Assembly (NCBI RefSeq): GCF_039649665.1
Contig: NZ_JBDJAW010000035.1
Location: 1-64,000, forward strand
Reading direction: 5' to 3'
From: Microbispora sp. ZYX-F-249
GTDB taxonomy: Bacteria; Actinomycetota; Actinomycetes; Streptosporangiales; Streptosporangiaceae
Length of the DNA: 64,000 nt
The position numbers were made by a program, and so were the translations under genes. The notes beneath the pieces are model-generated. The model did no database searches, was not told the DNA's origin, and saw only the letters and a list, made by a program, of their open reading frames with translations. Positions 34,411 through 41,662 of this stretch are shown here, one piece after another. Numbering within the stretch: position 1 is the first letter of the stretch; the number at the start of each line of letters is the position of its first letter.

Positions 34411-36128
34411 ACGACCGGGGACGGGGATACGTCGCCGCGCACGGCCCGCGGGCGGGCGACCGCGTCCGGCTCGGCGACACCGGCCTCGTGGTCGAGGTCG
34501 AGGGCGACGCGCAGCGGCCCGGCGAGGAGTTCCTCGCGGGCTTCGGCAAGACGGCCCGCGACGGCCTGCACCTGAAGGCCGCGCCGGTCCGCGAGACCTG
34601 CGACGTGGTGATCAGCAACGTCGTCGTCGTCGACGCGGTGCTGGGCGTGCGCAAGGTGTCGATCGGCATCCGCGCCGGGCGGATCGCGGCGGTGGGCCGG
34701 GCCGGCAACCCCGACACCCTCGACGGCGTGGACGTCGTGGTGGGCACCGGCACCGCCATCGTCTCCGGCGAGGGACTCATCGCGACCGCCGGGGCAGTCG
34801 ACACGCACGTCCACCTCCTGTCGCCGCGGATCATGGAGGCCTCGCTCGCCTCCGGCGTCACGACGATCATCGGCCAGGAGTTCGGGCCGGTGTGGGGCGT
34901 CGGCGTGAACTCCCCCTGGGCCCTGCGGCACGCCTTCAACGCGTTCGACGCCTGGCCCGTCAACATCGGCTTCCTCGCCCGCGGCTCCTCCTCGGGCGAC
35001 GGCCCGCTGACCGAGGCGCTGGCCGAGGGCGGGGCCTGCGGCTTCAAGGTCCACGAGGACATGGGCGCGCACGCCCGCGCGCTCGACACCGCGCTGCGGG
35101 TCGCCGAGGAGTACGACGTGCAGGTCGCCCTGCACACCGACGGCCTCAACGAGTGCCTGTCGGTCGACGACACGCTCGCCGTGCTGGAGGGGCGCACCGT
35201 CCATGCCTTTCACATCGAGGGCTGCGGCGGCGGGCACGTCCCGGACGTGCTGCGGCTGGCGGGCGTCCCGAACGTGATCGGCTCCTCCACGAACCCCACG
35301 CTGCCCTTCGGCAGGGACGCGCTCGCCGAGCACTTCGACATGATCGTCTCCTGTCACGGGCTGAAGACGGACCTGCCCGGTGACGCCGCCCTGGCCCGCG
35401 ACCGCATCCGCGCCGGCACGATGGGCGCCGAGGACGTGCTGCACGACCTCGGGCTCATCGGGATCACCTCCTCCGACGCGCAGGGCATGGGCCGGGCCGG
35501 GGAGACCGTGCGGCGCACGTTCGCGATGGCGGCCAAGATGAAGGCCGAGCGCGGCCCGCTGGACGGCGACCCGGCCGGGCACGACAACGCCCGCGTGCTG
35601 CGGTACATCGCCAAGCTCACGATCAACCCGGCGATCGCGCACGGGCTGGCGCACGAGATCGGCTCGATCGAGCCCGGCAAGCTCGCCGACATCGTGCTGT
35701 GGCGGCCGGAGTTCTTCGGCGCCAAGCCGCAGCTCGTGCTCAAGGCCGGGTTCCCGGCGTACGGGGTGGTGGGCGACCCCAACGCCGCCACCAGCCACAG
35801 CGAGCCGCTGGTCCTCGGCCCGCAGTTGGGGGCGCACGGCGGGACGGCGGCCGACCTGTCGGTGGCCTTCGTCTCCGGCGCGGCGGCGGCCACGGCCACC
35901 CCCGCGCACGCCGGGTCCGCGCACCGGCCGGGCGACGGCCTGCCCACCCGCCGGGCCCGCGTCGGCGTACGCGGCACCCGGGGCATCGGCCCCGCCGCGA
36001 TGGTGCGCAACGCCCGCACCGGCGAGGTGCGTGTCGACCCCGGCACCGGGCAGGTGAGCCTCGACGGCGAGCCGCTGAGCTCGCCTCCGGCGCAGTCCGT
36101 CCCGCTCAGCCGTCTGTACTTCCTGTGA
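34407..36128 (+). CDS. ureC: Urease alpha (catalytic) subunit
   Basis: This 573-residue protein is full length for UreC. The expected active-site residues are present: His134 and His136 in DTHVH, the carbamylated Lys214 in GFKVHEDM, His243 in ALHTD, His269 in HAFHIEG, Asp357 in SSDAQGMGR, and the flap Cys316-His317 in VSCHGL. Two positions differ from the common form: HEDM replaces HEDW, and CHG replaces CHH. These are typical of a divergent branch. Hydrolysis of urea to ammonia and carbamate is expected, but metal loading needs accessory proteins encoded elsewhere or a different route. Confidence 0.92.
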   Translation: MNDRGRGYVAAHGPRAGDRVRLGDTGLVVEVEGDAQRPGEEFLAGFGKTARDGLHLKAAPVRETCDVVISNVVVVDAVLGVRKVSIGIRAGRIAAVGRAGNPDTLDGVDVVVGTGTAIVSGEGLIATAGAVDTHVHLLSPRIMEASLASGVTTIIGQEFGPVWGVGVNSPWALRHAFNAFDAWPVNIGFLARGSSSGDGPLTEALAEGGACGFKVHEDMGAHARALDTALRVAEEYDVQVALHTDGLNECLSVDDTLAVLEGRTVHAFHIEGCGGGHVPDVLRLAGVPNVIGSSTNPTLPFGRDALAEHFDMIVSCHGLKTDLPGDAALARDRIRAGTMGAEDVLHDLGLIGITSSDAQGMGRAGETVRRTFAMAAKMKAERGPLDGDPAGHDNARVLRYIAKLTINPAIAHGLAHEIGSIEPGKLADIVLWRPEFFGAKPQLVLKAGFPAYGVVGDPNAATSHSEPLVLGPQLGAHGGTAADLSVAFVSGAAAATATPAHAGSAHRPGDGLPTRRARVGVRGTRGIGPAAMVRNARTGEVRVDPGTGQVSLDGEPLSSPPAQSVPLSRLYFL

Positions 36129-36164
36129 CGGCGCCCTTACTGACGGCGCCCTTTCTGAGGGCCC

Positions 36165-36192
36165 CCCGCCCGGCCGCCGCGAGCCGGGCGGG
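36165..36192 (+). terminator. Hairpin terminator after ureC
   Basis: A perfect 9-bp stem, CCCGCCCGG/CCGGGCGGG, with a 10-base loop lies 36 bases after the ureC stop. Two tandem copies of TGACGGCGCCCTT (36125 and 36141) precede it. Confidence 0.6.
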
Positions 36193-36240
36193 TATCGTCG
36201 CAGGCCGAACGGTATGGACTGAAACGGACGGGAGTCGCCG

Positions 36241-36666
36241 ATGAAGCTCATGAGGGCACGGGAGGTGCCGGGCCGGGTCGCCACGGGCGCGTACGTCCTG
36301 CACTCCGGCGTGGAGAAGTGGAACGGCGACGAGGAGCAGGCCGCCGGGCTCCACGGCATGGCCGCCGCCGCCTTCCCGTTCCTGAAGTCCGTTCCGCCCC
36401 GCCGGTTCCTCAAGCTGCTGTCCGCGGCCGAGATCGCGACGGGCGTCGCGCTCCTGGCGCCGGTCGTGCCGGCCGCGGTCGCCGGGGCCGCGCTCACCGG
36501 TTTCTCCGGCGGCCTGGTCGCGCTCTACCTGCGTACGCCCGCCCTGCGCAAGCCGGGCAGCATCTGGCCGAGCCAGGCCGGCATCGGCGTCAGCAAGGAC
36601 GTGTGGATGCTGGGCGTCGGTCTCGGGCTGCTCACCGACGCCGCGAGCCGGCGGCGCGGCGACTGA
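36241..36666 (+). CDS. DoxX-like small integral membrane protein
   Basis: This 141-residue protein has about three to four hydrophobic segments, GRVATGAYVLHSG near the start, AAEIATGVALLAPVVPAAVAGAAL in the middle and a C-terminal SKDVWMLGVGLGLLTD. The length and layout fit the DoxX/DUF4267-like membrane families, so the family is tentative. It ends three bases before the convergent MarR gene stop. No function is assigned. Confidence 0.65.
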   Translation: MKLMRAREVPGRVATGAYVLHSGVEKWNGDEEQAAGLHGMAAAAFPFLKSVPPRRFLKLLSAAEIATGVALLAPVVPAAVAGAALTGFSGGLVALYLRTPALRKPGSIWPSQAGIGVSKDVWMLGVGLGLLTDAASRRRGD

Positions 36667-36669
36667 CCG

Positions 36670-37209
36670 TCAGACATCCGCCGGGCGGGCCCGGAGGATG
36701 CGCGACAACAGGGCCGTCATCTGCTCGCGCTCGGCGGGACCGAGGCAGGCGAACCACTCCCGCTCCCTGCGGGTCTGCTCGGCGAATGCCTCGCGCACGG
36801 CCGCCTCGCCCTCCGGGGTGAGCGCGACCACGACCGCGCGGCCGTCCTCCGGCACCGGCCGCCGTTCGACCAGCCCGCCGCGTTCCAGGGTGTTGACGGC
36901 GTTGGTCACCGCGGACCGCGACATGGCCGAGATCTCGGCGAGCCGTACGGGCTGGGTGGGGCCGAGCAGCCAGAGTTTGAACATCAGCCGGAACCCGGGC
37001 AGCGTCAGGCCGCGCGGCCGGTGGATCCGGGTCTCCAGGTCGGTGACCAGCAGGTAGGCGAGCTGGAGCAGGTGGTAGGCCAGCGCGAACGCCTCGGCGT
37101 CGGCCGGAGGCGACATGGCCGCCAGGCGCTCGCGCGCGTACGCGGCGTACCGCAGGTCCGGCGGCACGTCCATGCCGAGGTCGGGCCGGGTGTCGGGCTC
37201 GCTGTTCAC
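36670..37209 (-). CDS. MarR family transcriptional regulator
   Basis: This 179-residue MarR protein has the winged helix in PTQPVRLAEISAMSRSAVTNAVNTLERGGLVERRPVPEDGRAVVVALTPEGEAAV, with DGRA in the wing. N- and C-terminal helices form the dimer. The start is the GTG at 37209. It is divergent from a FAD monooxygenase operon, and a perfect 18-base palindrome lies between them at 37249-37266, the likely operator. Confidence 0.9.
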   Translation of the reverse strand: MNSEPDTRPDLGMDVPPDLRYAAYARERLAAMSPPADAEAFALAYHLLQLAYLLVTDLETRIHRPRGLTLPGFRLMFKLWLLGPTQPVRLAEISAMSRSAVTNAVNTLERGGLVERRPVPEDGRAVVVALTPEGEAAVREAFAEQTRREREWFACLGPAEREQMTALLSRILRARPADV

Positions 37210-37248
37210 CCGTCAAGTCTTGCGCAGCCGCACCGGCGGCCGTGAGTA

Positions 37249-37266
37249 TTGTTACGGCCGTAACAA
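37249..37266. promoter_or_regulatory. MarR operator: perfect 18-bp palindrome
   Basis: TTGTTACGGCCGTAACAA is a perfect palindrome in the 82-base gap between the MarR gene and the divergent monooxygenase operon. The outer TTGTTAC arms suit a MarR dimer site that would control both directions. Confidence 0.75.
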
Positions 37267-37291
37267 CTCCTCGTACTCCCCGGAGGCACCC

Positions 37292-38473
37292 GTGCACATC
37301 GTCATCGCCGGAGCGGGCATCGGCGGGCTGACCGCCGCGCTGAGCCTGCACGCGGCCGGGTTCGAGGACGTGACCGTGCACGAGGCCGCCCCCGAGATCC
37401 GGCCGCTGGGCGTCGGGATCAACCTCCTCCCCCACGCCGTGCGAGAGCTGACCGAGCTGGGCCTGGCCGACCGGCTGGCCGAGATCGGCGTCGCCACGGC
37501 CGAGCTGGCCTACTTCAACCGGTACGGCACGCCGATCTGGTCCGAGCCCCGGGGCCTGGCCGCGGGCTACGCCTGGCCGCAGTACTCCGTCCACCGGGGG
37601 ACGCTGCAGATGCTCCTGCTTGAGGCGGTGGTCGAGCGGCTGGGCCCGGACGCCGTACGGACCGGCAGCCGGATCACCGGCCCCGGCGACGAGGACCTGC
37701 TGATCGGCGCGGACGGGATCCACTCGGCCGTCCGCGCCCACCTGTACCCGGGCGAGGGCCCGCCGCCGTGGAACGGCCTGGTCCTGTGGCGGGGCGTCAC
37801 CTACGGCGAGCCGTTCCTGACCGGTCGATCCATGATCATGGCCGGGGACGGCACGCAGAAGTTCGTCGCCTACCCGATCGAGACCGGCGAACGCACGCTG
37901 ATCAACTGGATCGCCGAACGCCCGCTGGACGGCGAGGCCCCGGACCGGGGGAACTGGAACCGCCCCGCCGACCTCGCCGAGATCGGCAGGCACTTCGCCG
38001 ACTGGCGCTTCGACTGGCTCGACGTGCCGGGGATCATCGCCGGGGCCGAGAACGCGTACGAGTACCCGATGGTGGACCGCGATCCGCTCCCCCGCTGGAC
38101 CTTCGACGGCGTCACGCTGCTCGGCGACGCCGCGCACGCGATGTACCCGATCGGCTCCAACGGCGCCTCCCAGGCGATCATCGACGCCCGGGTGCTGGCG
38201 TACGCCCTCGCGCGGGGCGACCTCGCGGCGTACGAGGAGATGCGCCGCCCGGCCACGACGGCGCTGCAGCTGTCCAACCGGGAGATGGGCCCGGAGGTCG
38301 TCATGAAGCTCGCCCACGAGCGGGCGCCCGGCGGGTTCGACGACATCGAGCAGGTCATCCCCCTCGCCGAACGCGCGGAGATCGCCGCGTCCTACAAGCG
38401 CACGGCCGGGTTCGACCCCGCCTCGCTCAGCGAACGCTCCTCGTGGAGCGTCGATCGGAGTGCCGTCTCGTGA
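37292..38473 (+). CDS. PhzS-like FAD-dependent aromatic monooxygenase
   Basis: This 393-residue flavoprotein monooxygenase has GAGIGGLTAAL for FAD, the DG motif DGIHSAVR, and GDAAHAMYPIGSNGASQAI near the flavin. The stretch EIRPLGVGINLLPHAV and YSVHRGTLQMLLLEAV is very like PhzS, the phenazine-1-carboxylate monooxygenase, and its relatives that hydroxylate salicylate-type aromatics. It starts at the GTG at 37292 behind CGGAGG. It is the first gene of an operon with DUF3237 and CocE-type genes under a MarR palindrome. Confidence 0.9.
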   Translation: MHIVIAGAGIGGLTAALSLHAAGFEDVTVHEAAPEIRPLGVGINLLPHAVRELTELGLADRLAEIGVATAELAYFNRYGTPIWSEPRGLAAGYAWPQYSVHRGTLQMLLLEAVVERLGPDAVRTGSRITGPGDEDLLIGADGIHSAVRAHLYPGEGPPPWNGLVLWRGVTYGEPFLTGRSMIMAGDGTQKFVAYPIETGERTLINWIAERPLDGEAPDRGNWNRPADLAEIGRHFADWRFDWLDVPGIIAGAENAYEYPMVDRDPLPRWTFDGVTLLGDAAHAMYPIGSNGASQAIIDARVLAYALARGDLAAYEEMRRPATTALQLSNREMGPEVVMKLAHERAPGGFDDIEQVIPLAERAEIAASYKRTAGFDPASLSERSSWSVDRSAVS

Positions 38474-38919
38474 ACCTGGAACCGCTCGCCACGTTCCACG
38501 TGGAGCTCGACCCCGTGCTCGACCTCGGCGGCTCGCAGTGGGGGCACCGCCGTGTGATCAACATCGTGGGCGGCACCTTCGAGGGCCCCCGCCTGTCGGG
38601 CGAGGTGCTGCCCGGCGGGGCCGACTGGCAGGTCGTGCACGCCGACGGCATGATCAGCATCGACACCCGCTACACGCTGCGCACCCACGACGGCGCGTAC
38701 GTCTACATCACCACGAGCGGAGTCCGGCACGGCGCCCCCGAGGTGCTCGGCCGTCTCGCGCGCGGCGAGGACGTGGACCCGGCGGAGTACTACTTCCGGC
38801 TGTTCTGCCGCTTCGAGACCGGCGATGATCGGTATCTGTGGCTCAACCGCACTCTCGCCGTGGCCTCGGCGGCCCGTGCGGCCACCGCCGTACGTTACGA
38901 GGCCTACGCCCTGACCTGA
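38470..38919 (+). CDS. DUF3237 family protein
   Basis: This 149-residue protein shows the DUF3237 pattern: LATFHVELDPVLDLG, RRVINIVGGTFEGPRLSGEVLPGGADWQ, IDTRYTLRTHDGAYVYI and RTLAVASAAR. It is a small beta-barrel fold with no proven activity. The GTG start overlaps the monooxygenase stop (GTGA), so the two proteins are made together. It may act on, or sequester, the hydroxylated product. Confidence 0.88.
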   Translation: MNLEPLATFHVELDPVLDLGGSQWGHRRVINIVGGTFEGPRLSGEVLPGGADWQVVHADGMISIDTRYTLRTHDGAYVYITTSGVRHGAPEVLGRLARGEDVDPAEYYFRLFCRFETGDDRYLWLNRTLAVASAARAATAVRYEAYALT

Positions 38920-38939
38920 CCTCGCCCCGAGGAGCCCTC

Positions 38940-40532
38940 ATGCCGAAGCTCGACCGCCCCCCGCTTCCGGTCACCGTCGAGCACGACACCCCCATGCCGA
39001 TGCGGGACGGCACCGTCCTGCGCGGCACCGTCCACCGTCCGGCGGAGGGCGGCCCGTTCCCCGCCCTGCTCGTGCGCACGCCGTACGGCGAGGACTCGTT
39101 CCGGACGGAGCCGGTGACGCCCGCGCTGCGGGCCGGGTTCGCCGTGGTGCTACAGCACTGCCGGGGGCGCGGGAGCAGCGACGGCGAGTTCCGGCCGTGG
39201 GTGGACGAGGGCGCCGACGGCCACGACACGATCGCCTGGATCACCGCGCAGCCCTGGTCGAACGGCGAGGTCGTGATGAGCGGTATGTCCTACCTCGCCG
39301 GATGCGCGCTACAGGCGGCGGCGACCCGCCCGGCGGGGCTCAAGGCCGTGATCGCCTCGATGACGCCGCACGACTTCCACGACGGCCTCAAGTATCACGG
39401 CGGGGCCTTCGCCCTCGGTTCGGCCCTGAACTGGGGCGCGTTCCAGGCGCTGCTCACGCTGCAGCACGCCGCGGAGGCGGGCGAGGACGCCGGCGCGGGG
39501 TTCGCCGCGGTCCTTCCGATCCTGGGCGACCAGGACGCCGCGGCGCGCACCCTGCCGCTGGCCGACATCCCCGGCATCCCCTGGTGGCGCGACTGGACCT
39601 CGCACGTGGAGCGCGACGCGTACTGGGAGGGCCTGGCCGAGACCCTGCGCCATGACCGGATCGAGGTGCCGGTCATGCACGTGGCGGGCTGGTTCGACCT
39701 CTTCCTCGGCGGGACGCTGGAGAACCACCGCCGCCTGGGCGGCCCTCTGGTGATCGGTCCCTGGTCCCACCTCGCGCCCGGCGCCGCGGGCACCGGGCGG
39801 CTGTTCTTCGGCGGCGCCGCCTCCGCCCAGGCGATCCGACTGGAGCAGCGGCAGCTCGCGTTCCTGAAGGGCGAGGACACCGGCCCCGCCGTGAAGATCT
39901 TCGTGATGGGCGACGACGTCTGGCGGGACGAGGAGGCCTGGCCGCTGGAGCGCGCCGTCGAGACTCCTTACTTCCTGCACACCGGCGGCCTGCTCTCCCC
40001 CGAGCCGCCCTCGGCGCACGAGCCGGCGACCTTCACCTTCGACCCGCGCGACCCGGTGCCCACGGTCGGCGGCCCGACCCTGCTGCCCGACGTCACAAAT
40101 GTCGGCCCCCAGGACCAGCGCGACGTGGAGCGACGGCCCGACGTGCTCTGCTACTCGACCGAGGTGCTCGCCTCCGACGTCGAGGTCACCGGCCCGGTCA
40201 CGGTGACCCTGCACGCGGAGACCTCCGCGGCCTCGACCGACTGGACGGCCAAGCTCGTGGACGTGTATCCGGACGGCCGTGCCATGAGCGTGATCGATGG
40301 CATCGTCCGAGTTTCCGAGCCGTCCGGGACGTTCCTGATCGATCTGGTCGCCACCAGCCAGGTCTTCAAGGCCGGCCACCGGATCCGGGTGGAGGTCTCC
40401 AGCTCCAACTTCCCGCGCTTCGACCGCAACCCCGGCACCGGCCGTACGGACGCGACCGAGGCCGACGTGGTCGTCCAGCACCAGAAGGTCTACCCCGACT
40501 CGTACATCACGCTGCCGATCGTCCCCCGCTGA
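38940..40532 (+). CDS. CocE/NonD family acyl hydrolase
   Basis: This 530-residue hydrolase has the S15/CocE N-terminal alpha/beta domain with RDGTVLRGTVHRP, VLQHCRGRGSSDGEF and the nucleophile elbow GMSYLAG. Asp and His follow in HVAGWFDLFLGG and IGPWSHL. A C-terminal jelly-roll (X-Pro dipeptidase C-like) domain runs from about residue 340. No signal peptide is seen. The ATG at 38940 follows CGAGGAG. It is the last gene of the MarR-controlled operon; ester or amide cleavage before ring hydroxylation is a possible role. Confidence 0.9.
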   Translation: MPKLDRPPLPVTVEHDTPMPMRDGTVLRGTVHRPAEGGPFPALLVRTPYGEDSFRTEPVTPALRAGFAVVLQHCRGRGSSDGEFRPWVDEGADGHDTIAWITAQPWSNGEVVMSGMSYLAGCALQAAATRPAGLKAVIASMTPHDFHDGLKYHGGAFALGSALNWGAFQALLTLQHAAEAGEDAGAGFAAVLPILGDQDAAARTLPLADIPGIPWWRDWTSHVERDAYWEGLAETLRHDRIEVPVMHVAGWFDLFLGGTLENHRRLGGPLVIGPWSHLAPGAAGTGRLFFGGAASAQAIRLEQRQLAFLKGEDTGPAVKIFVMGDDVWRDEEAWPLERAVETPYFLHTGGLLSPEPPSAHEPATFTFDPRDPVPTVGGPTLLPDVTNVGPQDQRDVERRPDVLCYSTEVLASDVEVTGPVTVTLHAETSAASTDWTAKLVDVYPDGRAMSVIDGIVRVSEPSGTFLIDLVATSQVFKAGHRIRVEVSSSNFPRFDRNPGTGRTDATEADVVVQHQKVYPDSYITLPIVPR

Positions 40533-40873
40533 CCCCGGTCGTCCGCCCTCCCCGAGGTCGGCCTCCCGCCCGTCCACCACGTGGCAGCGGGCGATCCCGT
40601 CGTGCCGGACGGGTTGATTGTCAGGACGGCAGGAACGAGCCGGGCTTGCCACGAGACCACCGACTCCTCCCGGACACGTCTGCGGCCGGGTCGGCGAGCA
40701 TGGCCGGCCGAGCGGCCACGCCCATCTGGCCGTGCAACACCCCGTGGTCCAGCCACCGCCGTACGTTCATCACGAACCCGTCCAGGTCGGCCTCCCGCGT
40801 CGGACATCCGTTGTAATTAGAATGTGACGATAAGTTACTTGTCGCAATGTTAGCAATTTTTTCTACTTAAAGA
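40533..40873. other. Intergenic junction with coding remnant and AT-rich patch
   Basis: These 341 bases contain no intact gene. The left two-thirds is GC-rich and holds a coding-like remnant on the minus strand (see 40621-40794). From about 40807 the composition drops sharply, with runs such as TTGTAATTAG and GCAATTTTTTC, up to the first gene of the membrane module. The change looks like the edge of inserted DNA or a strong promoter region. Confidence 0.5.
40621..40794 (-). pseudogene. Truncated coding remnant of about 57 codons
   Basis: On the minus strand an open stretch reads EADLDGFVMNVRRWLDHGVLH and continues through MLADPAADV to a stop at 40621-40623. Its codon third positions are GC-rich as in a real gene. 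It has no proper start and stops being open at the AT-rich junction near 40807. It may be the tail of a gene cut by the neighbouring insertion. The family was not recognised. Confidence 0.3.
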
Positions 40874-41653
40874 ATGACTGGGCAAGCGGAGGAGACCCTC
40901 CCAGGGGAAGATCGAAAAACGGTCCCCCCCATCGCCGAGAAAACGGCGGGTGAAGAGCATGCACGACAATCCCGCCTTTCGCGCTTATATACGAAGTACC
41001 GGACGAAGGGCCGAACAACGACCGCACGCGCACCATGGGAGTTGTGGATCGCGCTTGCGACCGGAATAGTCACGATCAGCGGCGCGGTGATCACCTACGC
41101 CTCGATCCGGGCCGACTCCCAGGCTGTGGACGCCGACCGGCAGGCGGTCGTGGAGACCGTACAGGCACAGTCGAGCCGCGTGGTCGCCGACGCGCGCAGC
41201 CGCGCTGAGGGCAGCCAGATAGCGCAATACCGGGTCATGAACGCACAGGCGGACGCGGTCGAGGCGGCCGATCCGGCGCAGGCACGCCTGCTGCGCATGC
41301 TTGCGGATGGAGTCCTGGCCGCCGAGTGGATCGACGTGCGTTACCGCACCGGCACGGGTGCTGCCTCAACCTGGAACCACGACATGCGCCGGGACGCCCT
41401 AATTCGTGTGAACGAATACATATCGGTCCCACAGGGTCAACCGGATCTCACCGCACGGCGCGCCGACAGCCTGCACGACCTCGCGAATGAGCTGACGCTG
41501 TACGTCGTGATGTCGATCCTGATCGTCGTGGTTCTGACGGTCGCGCGGCTCGTGCCGTCACGGCGCTGGCGGCCGGCCGTGTTCGCAACGGCGGTGGCGA
41601 GCTATGTCGCCTTGCTCGTCCTCGCGGTCCCGCCGGCGTTGGCCTCGATCTGA
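40874..41653 (+). CDS. Membrane protein of unknown function, first gene of a two-gene module
   Basis: This 259-residue protein has a basic cytoplasmic N-terminus, then a span at about residues 57-77, a long Gln/Ala-rich helical region (80-200, likely coiled coil near 80-130), and two more spans at about 208-226 and 234-255. The same layout recurs in the N-terminal third of the next gene product. It follows an AT-rich patch. A TACTTA hexamer lies five bases before the ATG and no ribosome site is visible, so a leaderless transcript or a later start is possible. No known domain was recognised. Confidence 0.7.
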   Translation: MTGQAEETLPGEDRKTVPPIAEKTAGEEHARQSRLSRLYTKYRTKGRTTTARAPWELWIALATGIVTISGAVITYASIRADSQAVDADRQAVVETVQAQSSRVVADARSRAEGSQIAQYRVMNAQADAVEAADPAQARLLRMLADGVLAAEWIDVRYRTGTGAASTWNHDMRRDALIRVNEYISVPQGQPDLTARRADSLHDLANELTLYVVMSILIVVVLTVARLVPSRRWRPAVFATAVASYVALLVLAVPPALASI

Positions 41654-41662
41654 GGCGGGTCG

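Noticed and set aside
33721..36128. Dihydropyrimidinase or other cyclic amidohydrolase instead of urease
   Set aside because: The gamma-beta subunit gene directly upstream and the full set of urease ligands, including the flap Cys-His, make urease the better call.
36670..40532. Phenazine biosynthesis cluster
   Set aside because: Only the PhzS-like monooxygenase is present. None of phzA-G is seen on either side.
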